Shown here one piece after another: positions 45,991 through 54,274 of a stretch of 64,000 nt of DNA. A program made the position numbers and the translations under genes. Positions within the stretch are counted from its first letter, which is position 1; every line of letters begins with the position of its first letter. Under the pieces are notes generated by a model. The model searched no databases and was not told the DNA's origin. It was given only the letters and a program-made list of their open reading frames with translations. Source of the DNA: Legionella bozemanae (lineage in GTDB: Bacteria > Pseudomonadota > Gammaproteobacteria > Legionellales > Legionellaceae); contig NZ_LBAW01000004.1 in NCBI RefSeq assembly GCF_001648595.1, positions 124,001-188,000 on the forward strand, in the 5' to 3' direction.

Positions 45991-47529
45991 TTATGCTTTT
46001 TCTTCTATTTCATATTTCTGAATTAATGCAGGATTTTCTGGTGATAAAGTAAAACTGACTTTAAGATTTGCTTTTTCTCCTTGGATAATAAAATAACCCC
46101 GTAATTGATTTTCTGGAATTACATCACCTACATTGAGGATTTTACCTGCTTTGGTGAACAGAGTTTGAGTTTTCTTTTGCAATGAAGCAACTGGTGAATC
46201 TAGAAAAAAATTCATTGCGAACAACCCGCTTGCTTTTACATTCTTCCATTCAGGGAGTAACTTCATTAATGCTTTTTGTCGTTCATGCAAAATTTTTGAA
46301 GGGGGTAACGCTCTTGGCCTCAATTGAGCTTCGTTAATCAGTTGATTCACCGCTTGGACATTAATTACCTCCGCAGCAGCATAAGTCACATTAGTTAATA
46401 AAACGACGCCTATTCCATATTCAGGCAACATGAGCCAATTACTACCAAAACCAGGAAGGCCGCCACTATGTCCTACCGATATTTTTTCATTACAATCTCT
46501 GGACCATCTTAAGCCATAGCCGTAAGCACTAATTGTCGGACACTCTTTGTCATTTACTTTAGCTGTTGAATTCACAGCATAAAATCGCCACGGTTGATGC
46601 ATTTCACGAATGGAGCTTCTTTTTATTGGACCTGTTTCTGCATCATCGCGCGCAGGCCATGCATATTGATGTAATGCAACATAATGACTGAATGCTTCGA
46701 TGGAAGTAATCATCCCTCCCATAGAAGCATAACTGCCATCGTGTAATAAGGGCTCTTCTTGCCAATCACCATTTACCCATTGATAACCATGTGCTAATTG
46801 ATCTGTAGGAACTTGTGTAAATTCCCATGCGGCCTGCTTCATATCTAGAGGCTGCCAAATATTTGCAGCAATATATTCCTGATAGGAAACCCCTGATACT
46901 TTTTTAACAATTAATCCCAGAAGTGCAAACCCTAGGTTACTGTATTCAAATGATATTCCAGAAATATTAGATAAAGAAATTCCATGTTTTATTAGGTCGA
47001 TTAATTCTTCATCCGTCTTACTCAAATTTCTATCACCCCATGGATTGTCTTCAGGGAATCCTGCCGAATGAGTTAATAAATCACGAATTGTAATCTCTGC
47101 TGCATCTTGGGTTAATTTCTGATTTTTTAATTCAGGAATATAAAAAAAGGCGGGATCATCCAATCTTAATTTGCCTTCATCGCGAAGTTTTAAAACAGCC
47201 ATGGCTGTGAAGCTTTTAGTCATCGATGCAATGCGAAACATGGATCGAGTAGTCACAGGAGTTCTTTTGGCAATATCCGTGAAACCACTGCTTCCAGTAT
47301 GTACTAGACGTCCATCTAAAATAATCCCATACACATAACCAGGAACATGATTTTTTTCAGCGTAGTTTTGGTACATTTCATCAATGGCTGGAAACACTGC
47401 CTGAATTTTTGTAAACCTGTGACTCTCAGTAAAAACAGGCGGAAGGTAGGAGAAATTATTTTGACTATTCGCCACCAGAGGAATCATTGCAGCGAGGACA
47501 AAAATTTTTTTTACGATGAAGCGGCACAT
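45991..47529 (-). CDS. serine hydrolase, beta-lactamase class C family, exported
   Basis: About 512 residues. The signal peptide MCRFIVKKIFVLAAMIPLVANS indicates export. All three motifs of penicillin-binding-protein-like serine hydrolases are intact: Ser102-Met-Thr-Lys105 in FRIASMTKSFTAM, Tyr196-Ser-Asn198 in FEYSNLGFALLG, and the HxG in SVGHSGGLPGFGSNW. A roughly 150-residue C-terminal part is less typical. I start at 47529, since AAGG lies eight bases upstream; a longer frame adds seven residues before the signal peptide. Could be a D-aminopeptidase, esterase or peptidoglycan-acting enzyme; sequence does not decide. Confidence 0.9.
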   Translation of the reverse strand: MCRFIVKKIFVLAAMIPLVANSQNNFSYLPPVFTESHRFTKIQAVFPAIDEMYQNYAEKNHVPGYVYGIILDGRLVHTGSSGFTDIAKRTPVTTRSMFRIASMTKSFTAMAVLKLRDEGKLRLDDPAFFYIPELKNQKLTQDAAEITIRDLLTHSAGFPEDNPWGDRNLSKTDEELIDLIKHGISLSNISGISFEYSNLGFALLGLIVKKVSGVSYQEYIAANIWQPLDMKQAAWEFTQVPTDQLAHGYQWVNGDWQEEPLLHDGSYASMGGMITSIEAFSHYVALHQYAWPARDDAETGPIKRSSIREMHQPWRFYAVNSTAKVNDKECPTISAYGYGLRWSRDCNEKISVGHSGGLPGFGSNWLMLPEYGIGVVLLTNVTYAAAEVINVQAVNQLINEAQLRPRALPPSKILHERQKALMKLLPEWKNVKASGLFAMNFFLDSPVASLQKKTQTLFTKAGKILNVGDVIPENQLRGYFIIQGEKANLKVSFTLSPENPALIQKYEIEEKA

Positions 47530-47651
47530 GAAAAGAACCTTATAATCCAATTAAAAAAGCGGAATGAAGTATATAATATTTATTGACTGAAATGGCCATA
47601 AAATGAAAAATAGAGTCTGGAACCCCTCTATTTCATATTGGAACTATTTGC

Positions 47652-48092
47652 ATGAAACTTTCAACACTGTTAAGAATGATACGGTTTTGGCCGCCTTTTT
47701 GGGGTGCTGGAATCAGCGTAAAAAAATTTCATTCTGATGGTACCTATATTGTGGTCCAAATGAAGATGCGTTTTTGGAATAAAAATTATGTGGGGACGCA
47801 TTTTGGTGGTTCCATGTACTCAATGACTGATCCATTTTATATGTTAATGCTCATGCATTCATTAGGAAAGGGGTATATTGTTTGGGATAAATCAGCTTCC
47901 ATTCGTTATAAAATACCCGCTAAAGGCACACTTTACGCACAATTTGAGTTATCCCCAGAACACGTTGAAAAAATTCGCCTTGAAGTCAATGAGGCAAAAA
48001 AAATTGACTCAGAATTTATTGTCCCTATAACCGACGAAGAGGGAAAAATCGTTGCTGAAGTAAAAAAGGTTCTTTCTATTATCAAAAAATAA
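47652..48092 (+). CDS. DUF4442 hotdog-fold thioesterase-like protein
   Basis: 146-residue protein matching the DUF4442 group of the thioesterase superfamily: RFWPPFWGAGISVKKFHSDGTYIVVQMKMRFWNKNYVGTHFGGSMYSMTDPFYMLMLMHSLGKGYIVWDKSASIRYKIPAKGTLYAQFEL. NYVGTHFGGSMYSMTD occupies the position of the hotdog active-site helix. The substrate is presumably an acyl thioester, not determined. Stands alone, divergent from the serine hydrolase gene. Confidence 0.88.
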   Translation: MKLSTLLRMIRFWPPFWGAGISVKKFHSDGTYIVVQMKMRFWNKNYVGTHFGGSMYSMTDPFYMLMLMHSLGKGYIVWDKSASIRYKIPAKGTLYAQFELSPEHVEKIRLEVNEAKKIDSEFIVPITDEEGKIVAEVKKVLSIIKK

Positions 48093-48142
48093 AAACAGCA
48101 CATCGAAGTGCTTTACAGGCGCACTTACTTAAAGGAAATGCT

Positions 48143-48253
48143 ATGCCAATACAGCCTTTTTCAGAAGAAGAACAGGCTACTATTCTGAATTGCTTCAACA
48201 AGACTGTCAGTCCACATGCTCTATTCCTCCGCAATTATAACAAGAGCCTGTAA
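48143..48253 (+). pseudogene. possible remnant of a small decayed gene
   Basis: AAAGGA and an ATG at 48143 start a 36-codon frame (MPIQPFSEEEQATILNCFNKTVSPHALFLRNYNKSL). An overlapping frame continues, with one in-frame stop, as QDCQSTCSIPPQL and then EPVKLLEFSSPRPNPAFFFCEKKKETTLCDELATQ up to about 48400. This looks like a short gene broken by a frameshift and a stop, but I recognise no family. Confidence 0.25.
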
Positions 48254-48382
48254 AACTTTTAGAATTCAGTTCTCCAAGGCCAAATCCGGCTTTTTTCTTT
48301 TGTGAAAAGAAAAAAGAAACGACACTTTGTGATGAACTAGCAACCCAAAATAGTTCCGACCAACAAGCCTTAAAATCAAACG

Positions 48383-50026
48383 TTAGCTTCCAAAGGTAAA
48401 AGTATATACTTTCACTCCAGGCTCACTCGCCATAATTTGCAGGTATCCACTGATAAATTTCTTTTCCGAAATCAACTCATAAAGAGAATATTTATCAACT
48501 AAAATGCTACTTTCCTGCAGCTTTTTTCCTGATTGTTCATCAGTTAAAACCACTTTAACCTTAATAGGTTTAGCAGTACTATTTCCCATAACAGCATATA
48601 CTTTGCGTGCATTAAAGTGTATTTTAATCGCCGCATTTGCTTCTTGTGCAACGATATTCTCCGCATTGACTTGCCATAATCCGTCCAAGCCCCAGGCATT
48701 AGCAGATAATTTATCAGAAAAATGATAGCGAGTGGTTTTATCTTTTATGAGTTCGGGACTGTAATAGGAATCGGCCTTCGCATATCCCAAGTAAGTTTCT
48801 GGTGTTTGTGCAATACTTACTGAACTTTCTTTTAAAGACCTTATAGTGCTTAAGTCCTTAATCCCCAACAAAAAGCGAATATTGTTCTCCATCACCTCAT
48901 ACTCACCTTCACCAAAACGTCTATAGACCACATCACCTTTTTTATTAATTAAATAATGAGCAGGCCAATAATGATTCTTATAGTTTCTCCAGGTCATAAA
49001 TTGATTATCAAGTGCTACAGGATATAAAATTCCATATCGTTTCACTGCAGCTTTGACATTATCTACATTTTTTTCAAAATCAAATTCAGGCGTATGGATA
49101 CCAATAATGACGAGTCCTTTATCATGATAGCGCTTATGCCAATCATTAAGATAAGGTAAGGTACGTAAACAATTGATACAAGAATAAGTCCAAAAATCAA
49201 TTAAGATCACTTTTCCACGTAAATCAATCAAGCGTAAAGGAGGTGAATTAATCCAGGCATCAACACCTTGTATCGGTGGTGCTTGATAAGTAAACCATAA
49301 GCCATTAATCAGTGAATTTGATGTTTTAATTCCTGTTTGAGGAACCACTGAAGAGGAGACCACCTCTCCTTCAAAGTAAACCATATAGACTACGCTCGCA
49401 ATAATTACTCCTCCTAAAAATTTACGAAAAAGAGTGGCGCGTGTTTTAAAAAAGGAGAAGGTATTTATTAACTTTTTTCCGTATAGGGAAATAATAAACA
49501 TGGGAATTGCAGCGCCCAGAGCAAACGCCATCAAAGTAAAGAAACTGATTAGTGTCGTTTCCTGTAATGCAGTCTGTACGATAATCGCTGCCAAAATTGG
49601 CCCAGCACAAGGAGTCCAAATAATTGCAATGATTCCCCCTAAGAAAAGTCCATTCCAAAATCCCCCTTCTGGTTTGTTGACTGAAGAAAAAAAGGTACTT
49701 ATTCGAGTGAATCCCTGGGTTATTTTACCAAATTGCTCTGTTAAATAATTCGAGATCATGATGGCTCCCAAAAGGAGTAAAATGACATAACCAATCTCCC
49801 GAACTAAATTAAAATCGACATCTAAGTAATGTACTAATTGATGGGAAAAGAACACCAATAAGGAAAAAAACAAAGTAAAACCGACAATAATCCCCATCGG
49901 TCGTTTTTTGGATCCGGTAAGTGACCCTGCTAGAAAAATAGGTAAGATAGGCAAAATACAAGGAGAAATAATTAGGGCAAACCCTTCAATAAATCCTAAG
50001 ATAAGATTAATAAAATTCGTTTCCAT
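48383..50026 (-). CDS. DipZ-like CcdA-thioredoxin fusion protein
   Basis: 547 residues. Residues 1-220 form a CcdA/DsbD-type membrane domain with redox cysteines Cys23 (LIISPCILPILPIF) and Cys140 (IIWTPCAGPILAAI). A periplasmic TlpA/thioredoxin domain follows with Cys283-Ile-Asn-Cys286 (LIDFWTYSCINCLRTLPYLNDWHKRYHDKGLVIIGIHTPEFDFEKN), then a C-terminal beta-rich domain of about 140 residues. This order is that of mycobacterial DipZ. It should pass electrons from the cytoplasm to periplasmic thiols. GGA lies before the ATG at 50026; the longer frame from 50074 adds no family sequence. Confidence 0.92.
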   Translation of the reverse strand: METNFINLILGFIEGFALIISPCILPILPIFLAGSLTGSKKRPMGIIVGFTLFFSLLVFFSHQLVHYLDVDFNLVREIGYVILLLLGAIMISNYLTEQFGKITQGFTRISTFFSSVNKPEGGFWNGLFLGGIIAIIWTPCAGPILAAIIVQTALQETTLISFFTLMAFALGAAIPMFIISLYGKKLINTFSFFKTRATLFRKFLGGVIIASVVYMVYFEGEVVSSSVVPQTGIKTSNSLINGLWFTYQAPPIQGVDAWINSPPLRLIDLRGKVILIDFWTYSCINCLRTLPYLNDWHKRYHDKGLVIIGIHTPEFDFEKNVDNVKAAVKRYGILYPVALDNQFMTWRNYKNHYWPAHYLINKKGDVVYRRFGEGEYEVMENNIRFLLGIKDLSTIRSLKESSVSIAQTPETYLGYAKADSYYSPELIKDKTTRYHFSDKLSANAWGLDGLWQVNAENIVAQEANAAIKIHFNARKVYAVMGNSTAKPIKVKVVLTDEQSGKKLQESSILVDKYSLYELISEKKFISGYLQIMASEPGVKVYTFTFGS

Positions 50027-50165
50027 TTTATTTCCGGAAATCGCAATTTCAATTTCGTTCGATAACTCATGCAATCATTGTTTTTGAGCGAGATGTCAAT
50101 AACATTGCCCTGTCGTAAAAATAAATAGGCCAGTGAAAATAGGAGCTCCTAACAATGGCTGTATT

Positions 50166-50630
50166 TTACAAACGCACATGAGCGCCACTTTCTTGTAACC
50201 GTTTAGCAACAACCAGCTGAATATTGTCGCGCGCACGTGCAGGAAAATATTGATAGACTGCCAAAAAGTCACTTGCGCTAATCGTCAGAAACTGACAAGC
50301 AGTGATGGTACTAATACGCGCCGTTCTGCGAATATTGCGTAAAATAGCGATTTCCCCGAACACATCACCAGCCCCCAAAGTATTAATGCGTTTCCAACCC
50401 ATTGACTGTGTTTTTATAGAAACTTGCACCGAACCTCGAATAATAATATAAAGCTTGTCCCCTATTTCACCTTGTTCGATAACGATTTCTTCAGGCCTAT
50501 AATTTTCAATAACACATTTATCAGCTAGCATTTTCTGTTCAATGTGACCAATGCCTGTAAAAATAGTTGCACGAGAAAGTATGGGTATTAAATCTAATTG
50601 AGATTGAGATAAATGATTACTGGGTTCCAT
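50166..50630 (-). CDS. single-domain cyclic nucleotide-binding protein
   Basis: 154-residue protein made almost entirely of one CNMP-binding domain: IVIEQGEIGDKLYIIIRGSVQVSIK, then LGAGDVFGEIAILRNIRRTARISTITACQFLTISASDFLAVYQYFP. The FGE-(x)n-R-R-T-A phosphate-binding cassette is well kept, which favours real cAMP or cGMP binding. There is no DNA-binding helix-turn-helix, so it is not a Crp-type regulator on its own. AAGGAT precedes the ATG. It lies just after the mdc operon with a 75-bp gap. Confidence 0.9.
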   Translation of the reverse strand: MEPSNHLSQSQLDLIPILSRATIFTGIGHIEQKMLADKCVIENYRPEEIVIEQGEIGDKLYIIIRGSVQVSIKTQSMGWKRINTLGAGDVFGEIAILRNIRRTARISTITACQFLTISASDFLAVYQYFPARARDNIQLVVAKRLQESGAHVRL

Positions 50631-50705
50631 ATCCTTTCTCCCTATTCAAAAAAAAGAATTACCTTATAAATGAAATGCCTTATAATTAGAGTATAGTTGT
50701 TTTTT

Positions 50706-51560
50706 CTAAAATTTTTTAAGATCAGGGTAATCGCGGAGTTGATCACAGAATAATTGACCTAAAAATAATAAGACACTGAGCAAATCAGCTACCCCCCCTG
50801 GACTAACCCCTGCTTCAGAAAAAAGTTGATGCAGCTTCAATGCCTTCTTTTGACGAGTTTGTAAACATCGAACTGCCAATAACTCTGCTATTTTGTGTTT
50901 TGCATCATCCAGCGCTAACTTACCTTTCCTATAAAGAATGTTCGTATCATCCATATGCAGTAAAAGCTCTGAGTACGCAAACAAACAGACGGTATCCAGG
51001 GATTGGGTCTCAATGAAAAGTGAAATAAAATCAGGAAGTAATTGAAAAATTAAATCATACCCATGAATTGCCATTTGCTTGGCATCAACAACCTTATATC
51101 TTTGACGCACTATAGCCCCATGACTTTCTGGATCCCCATGATGGTTCACCAAATACCTTGGCCAGTCTTTCAATATTTGCCGGTGAACATCCTCAGGAGT
51201 GAATTGTTTTTTTTCCTGGGCCAGCCTTATTACAGAAACGCAAACGATACCCAAAGCAAAAATAGCACCACGATGAGTATTTACTCCCTGAGTTTTTCCC
51301 AGCATGCGCTGTTCTGCCTCAATAGCCACTTGTTTTAACGCCTCAAAAGAATCATTTACTAATCCTTTTTTTGTGATTTGATAAAAATAATGGCGTAAGG
51401 TAAATAAGCTACGATAAAATGTTTCACCGTTCATATCATGATGTGCCCCTGTATCCTTAAAGCTGACCAAGCCTGGTTTAGGGTACGCTTTGACTTCAAA
51501 ATAAAGGGCTCTAACTGCTATTCTGGCGAGCGTTCGTTCACAGCAATGGATAGTGTTCAT
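50706..51560 (-). CDS. mdcB: triphosphoribosyl-dephospho-CoA synthase
   Basis: Makes the prosthetic-group precursor 2-prime-(5-triphosphoribosyl)-3-prime-dephospho-CoA for malonate decarboxylase. The roughly 284-residue product is of the CitG/MdcB family: ALYFEVKAYPKPGLVSFKDTGAHHDM, GVNTHRGAIFALGI, HGDPESHGAIVRQRY and GVSPGGVADLLSVLLFLGQL. I start at MNTIHCCERTL (51560), which overlaps the end of mdcG by 23 bases; a longer frame upstream only reads across mdcG. Last gene of the mdc operon. Confidence 0.92.
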   Translation of the reverse strand: MNTIHCCERTLARIAVRALYFEVKAYPKPGLVSFKDTGAHHDMNGETFYRSLFTLRHYFYQITKKGLVNDSFEALKQVAIEAEQRMLGKTQGVNTHRGAIFALGIVCVSVIRLAQEKKQFTPEDVHRQILKDWPRYLVNHHGDPESHGAIVRQRYKVVDAKQMAIHGYDLIFQLLPDFISLFIETQSLDTVCLFAYSELLLHMDDTNILYRKGKLALDDAKHKIAELLAVRCLQTRQKKALKLHQLFSEAGVSPGGVADLLSVLLFLGQLFCDQLRDYPDLKKF

Positions 51561-52188
51561 AAAGTTCTGCTCTTGATAATAACGTAACCTTGTCCCTACT
51601 CTTACACAACAGTTTTTTTGCAGATAAATGAAGCAACTCTTTAATAGGAATATCACCAAGACAAGGAAAACGAACCTCGCCATCAATAATTCGATTTAAT
51701 TTTTTTGTTAACGCAGCAATAGATTCACTTAAATCAACTAAAGAATAGTTTTGGTACGAGATAAGTAAATCAAGATCTGAAGCGTGATCAACAAAAGAAT
51801 ATCCTGATACATAATGAAACAAAAATGATCCATAAACAGCAATATCAGAAATTGGCAACAGCTTAATAAAGGTATCTAACTTTTTTATCCCGTAATAAGA
51901 AGAAAAAAAATCCTGCATCTCCAGGAGTTGAGGAAGCGGCTTTTGTTTTTGCACAAATGATGGGGCAACCTGTAAACCAACGCGGTGCTTATTCCCGGCA
52001 TGCAAAAGAGTTAATCCCAGATTAATTGTTTCCTGGTGCATTAATTGTTTGGCATAAATACAAGGCAAGCCTTTTTCAAGCCAGAGGGATACTTGTTCTT
52101 CAATCATTTTCTTATTTTCATGAATCGAAGCAACAGCAAAATCTGCATCCGGTTGAAGATAAATTAAATGATGCCTTTGTAAACTCAT
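51538..52188 (-). CDS. mdcG: malonate decarboxylase holo-ACP synthase (phosphoribosyl-dephospho-CoA transferase)
   Basis: Transfers the prosthetic group made with MdcB onto the acyl-carrier subunit of malonate decarboxylase. The 216-residue product carries the nucleotidyltransferase-like core DIAVYGSFLFHYVSGYSFVDHASDLDLLI (the G-S and D-x-D pattern) and the family's N-terminal LVGLQ-type region (KHRVGLQVAPSFV). Its ATG overlaps the mdcE stop (ATGA). Divergent enough that the call leans on context as well as the DLD motif. Confidence 0.9.
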   Translation of the reverse strand: MSLQRHHLIYLQPDADFAVASIHENKKMIEEQVSLWLEKGLPCIYAKQLMHQETINLGLTLLHAGNKHRVGLQVAPSFVQKQKPLPQLLEMQDFFSSYYGIKKLDTFIKLLPISDIAVYGSFLFHYVSGYSFVDHASDLDLLISYQNYSLVDLSESIAALTKKLNRIIDGEVRFPCLGDIPIKELLHLSAKKLLCKSRDKVTLLSRAELYEHYPLL

Positions 52189-52892
52189 AAATGATTGGCT
52201 ACTTTATTGATAATTGAGTAGGCAAGCTTTCTACCTCCTCGCTTGCTCCCCAAGAGTGCCCGATCATCTGTAGTATTTTTCTTTTGAATCGCCCAATTGA
52301 TTTTTTCAGCAAGTTCAGATGAATTGACAATCTCATGCAAGCCACCAAGTTCATAAAAATTTTGTACCCCAGGGGCAAAAACTGGAAATGTCTTACTGAG
52401 ATCCTGAAGCGTGCTTAATTCTATTTTGGTTACTTTGGCAATCCCTTCTAACCACATCACAGCTAATGCTGCATCAGGTAAAGCTAAAATTGTATCTGCC
52501 ATCAAACCATAGGCAATAAAAGCCCCACCTAATGCTTGGTTATAAACAAGCGATATTAAGATATTTCCCTGTTGGCGCAGGCATTCCAAACATTCAAGTA
52601 AATGACCAAAATATTGTTGCATGCCCAACCATTCATCACGCATTGTTAATTCTTGTCCAGCAACATCGACTAAAAGCAGAACTGGCTCTTTTGATCGACT
52701 CTCAAGAATGTCGATGACGTGCTGAGCCATAATCAACGCTTGTTCTACGCCTAGGAATGTTGACTCTTTTACCCCAAGAATATGAATCAATTGATTATTC
52801 AGCATTGCTTGTCCATAAACAACCGATTGATTCTCTGCCAACTCCACTTCCTGAGAAAAGATTTGTTGGAGAAGATCCTTTAATGCAACCAT
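52185..52892 (-). CDS. mdcE: malonate decarboxylase gamma subunit
   Basis: With the beta subunit it decarboxylates malonyl-S-ACP to acetyl-S-ACP. The 235-residue product has the crotonase-like carboxyltransferase fold: FLGVEQALIMAQHVIDILESRSKEPVLLLVDVAGQELTMRDEWLGMQQYFGHLLECLECLRQQGNILISLVYNQALGGAFIAYGLMADTILALPDAALAVMWLEGIAKVTK. The oxyanion region NQALGGAFIAYG is intact. AAGGA precedes the ATG. A 182-bp spacer with two palindromic repeats separates it from mdcCD, unusual inside this operon. Confidence 0.93.
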   Translation of the reverse strand: MVALKDLLQQIFSQEVELAENQSVVYGQAMLNNQLIHILGVKESTFLGVEQALIMAQHVIDILESRSKEPVLLLVDVAGQELTMRDEWLGMQQYFGHLLECLECLRQQGNILISLVYNQALGGAFIAYGLMADTILALPDAALAVMWLEGIAKVTKIELSTLQDLSKTFPVFAPGVQNFYELGGLHEIVNSSELAEKINWAIQKKNTTDDRALLGSKRGGRKLAYSIINKVANHL

Positions 52893-52943
52893 TTTCTTAT
52901 TCCTTCTGCATGAGTCGTACGTATCCCTTGATTTCGTTTTTTT

Positions 52944-53069
52944 GTCGTTCCCGCAAGCGGGAACGACAACAATCCTAAACCTTGCCTCGTAGCCTGGGTG
53001 CAGCGAAGCGGAACCCGGGAATCCAAAATCCGGTTAAACCCGGGTTCCGCTTCACTGCACCCGGGCTAC
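52944..53069. repeat. two palindromic repeats inside the mdc operon (family A copy 6 plus a GC-rich hairpin)
   Basis: 52944-52967 is a perfect 11-bp hairpin (GTCGTTCCCGC, AA, GCGGGAACGAC). 52989-53069 is the best-preserved family A copy: GTAGCCTGGGTGCAGCGAAG then CGGAACCCGGG, a short centre, CCCGGGTTCCGCTTCACTGC then ACCCGGGCTAC. Both lie between mdcCD and mdcE. On the coding strand no U-run follows, so read-through is possible. Confidence 0.85.
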
Positions 53070-53074
53070 GATTT

Positions 53075-54265
53075 TTACGATTTCTTTTTTATATGTTTTG
53101 CTGCATCCAAAAATTCTCGCTCGTCCATATCAAAAAGAGTTGCAGCATATTTTGGAGCAACTTGCTTGAGATAGGTACCCTCTTCTTGGAACCCCTGGGT
53201 TTCCTGCAAACGCTTTTTTAACAATGCATGCTTTTGCTTTATGGAGTTAAGATCCAAAGAAACGCCCTTATCAAGCGCAACAATCAGTTTAGCGCGTAAC
53301 GTACCGACATCCGAACCCGCATAGCTTTGAGCAATATTCTGTAAATAGCGAGTTTTTCCTCCATATACACGCCACACTAGAGCTCTATCTTGTGAATTAA
53401 ATGCTTTAACACCAGCGACTGCCTGAATCACCTCCGGACCGGATACTCCAATACGCCCTACTTCATTAATCACCAGATAATCCAAACACGCAGAAATAAT
53501 CCCCATACCACCAAAAGCGCCATTTTTCCCACAAATAACACCTACTGTAGTTACTCCATGGCGCCTTGCTTCAAAAACAGCACGAATCGTTTCTGAAATG
53601 GATATTTCTCCTGCATTGGCTTCATGTAAACGCACCCCTCCACTGTCAATGAGAAGAATTACCGCCTTAGCTTGGGTGGCAATCGCGGCTTTAAATAAGC
53701 CGGTAAGTTTCGCCCCATGAATTTCACCCACTGCCCCTCCCATAAAATCTTTTTGCTGGGCCGCAACAAGTACTTTGCTCTTTTGTAACAGGGCTGAGCC
53801 AATAACGATGCCATCATCTGCTTCACCTGGCAAATTTAAAGCAGCTAAATAGGGGCTATAAAGCTTTTCATCAGCAAGCCACTCAGTGAACGAATCTTTA
53901 TCAAAAAGAACCTGGATTCGTTCACGTGCATCAAGCTCTTCATAATGATTCCCTATTTTGTGGTTCCCTTGAAATTCCTCTAATGCCTGGCTTAAACGCA
54001 ATAAAACGACTGCGGGTATTGCTCCATTATCATTGAGGGTAAATTGCAAACCAACAGGTTGGTGTTGATTTACAAAATCGCCAACAACCATCTTCCAAAC
54101 TGGCTTATAATGATCAATTGCAGTCTGAATCGTAAAAATTGTCTCAGAAGTGGGGTTTTCTTCAATAATGACTTCCAGATTACCTGAGCCGACAACGCCA
54201 CAAACGGTTTTTTTGCCTTGTAAACGTTCACCAGGAAGTGTAAAACGAAATTCCATTTTTTCCAT
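53075..54265 (-). CDS. mdcCD: malonate decarboxylase fused delta (acyl-carrier) and beta subunits
   Basis: 396 residues combining two subunits normally encoded separately. Residues 1-100 are MdcC: FRFTLPGERL, then CGVVGSGNLEVIIEEN with the Ser of GSGNLEV that carries the triphosphoribosyl-dephospho-CoA arm. Residues about 108-396 are MdcD: ARERIQVLFDKDSFTEWL, YLAALNLPGEADDGIVIGSALL, GGAVGEIHGAKLTGLFKAA, LIDSGGVRLHEANAGEI, GKNGAFGGMGIISACLDYLVINEVGRIGVSGPEVIQAVAG. No stop, frameshift or internal ribosome site is visible at the junction, so this looks like a true fusion. Starts nine bases after the mdcA stop. Confidence 0.92.
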   Translation of the reverse strand: MEKMEFRFTLPGERLQGKKTVCGVVGSGNLEVIIEENPTSETIFTIQTAIDHYKPVWKMVVGDFVNQHQPVGLQFTLNDNGAIPAVVLLRLSQALEEFQGNHKIGNHYEELDARERIQVLFDKDSFTEWLADEKLYSPYLAALNLPGEADDGIVIGSALLQKSKVLVAAQQKDFMGGAVGEIHGAKLTGLFKAAIATQAKAVILLIDSGGVRLHEANAGEISISETIRAVFEARRHGVTTVGVICGKNGAFGGMGIISACLDYLVINEVGRIGVSGPEVIQAVAGVKAFNSQDRALVWRVYGGKTRYLQNIAQSYAGSDVGTLRAKLIVALDKGVSLDLNSIKQKHALLKKRLQETQGFQEEGTYLKQVAPKYAATLFDMDEREFLDAAKHIKKKS

Positions 54266-54274
54266 ATTCTTTAC

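Noticed and set aside
52944-52967. Rho-independent terminator inside the mdc operon
   Set aside because: The hairpin is strong, but on the coding (minus) strand it is followed by A residues, not U.
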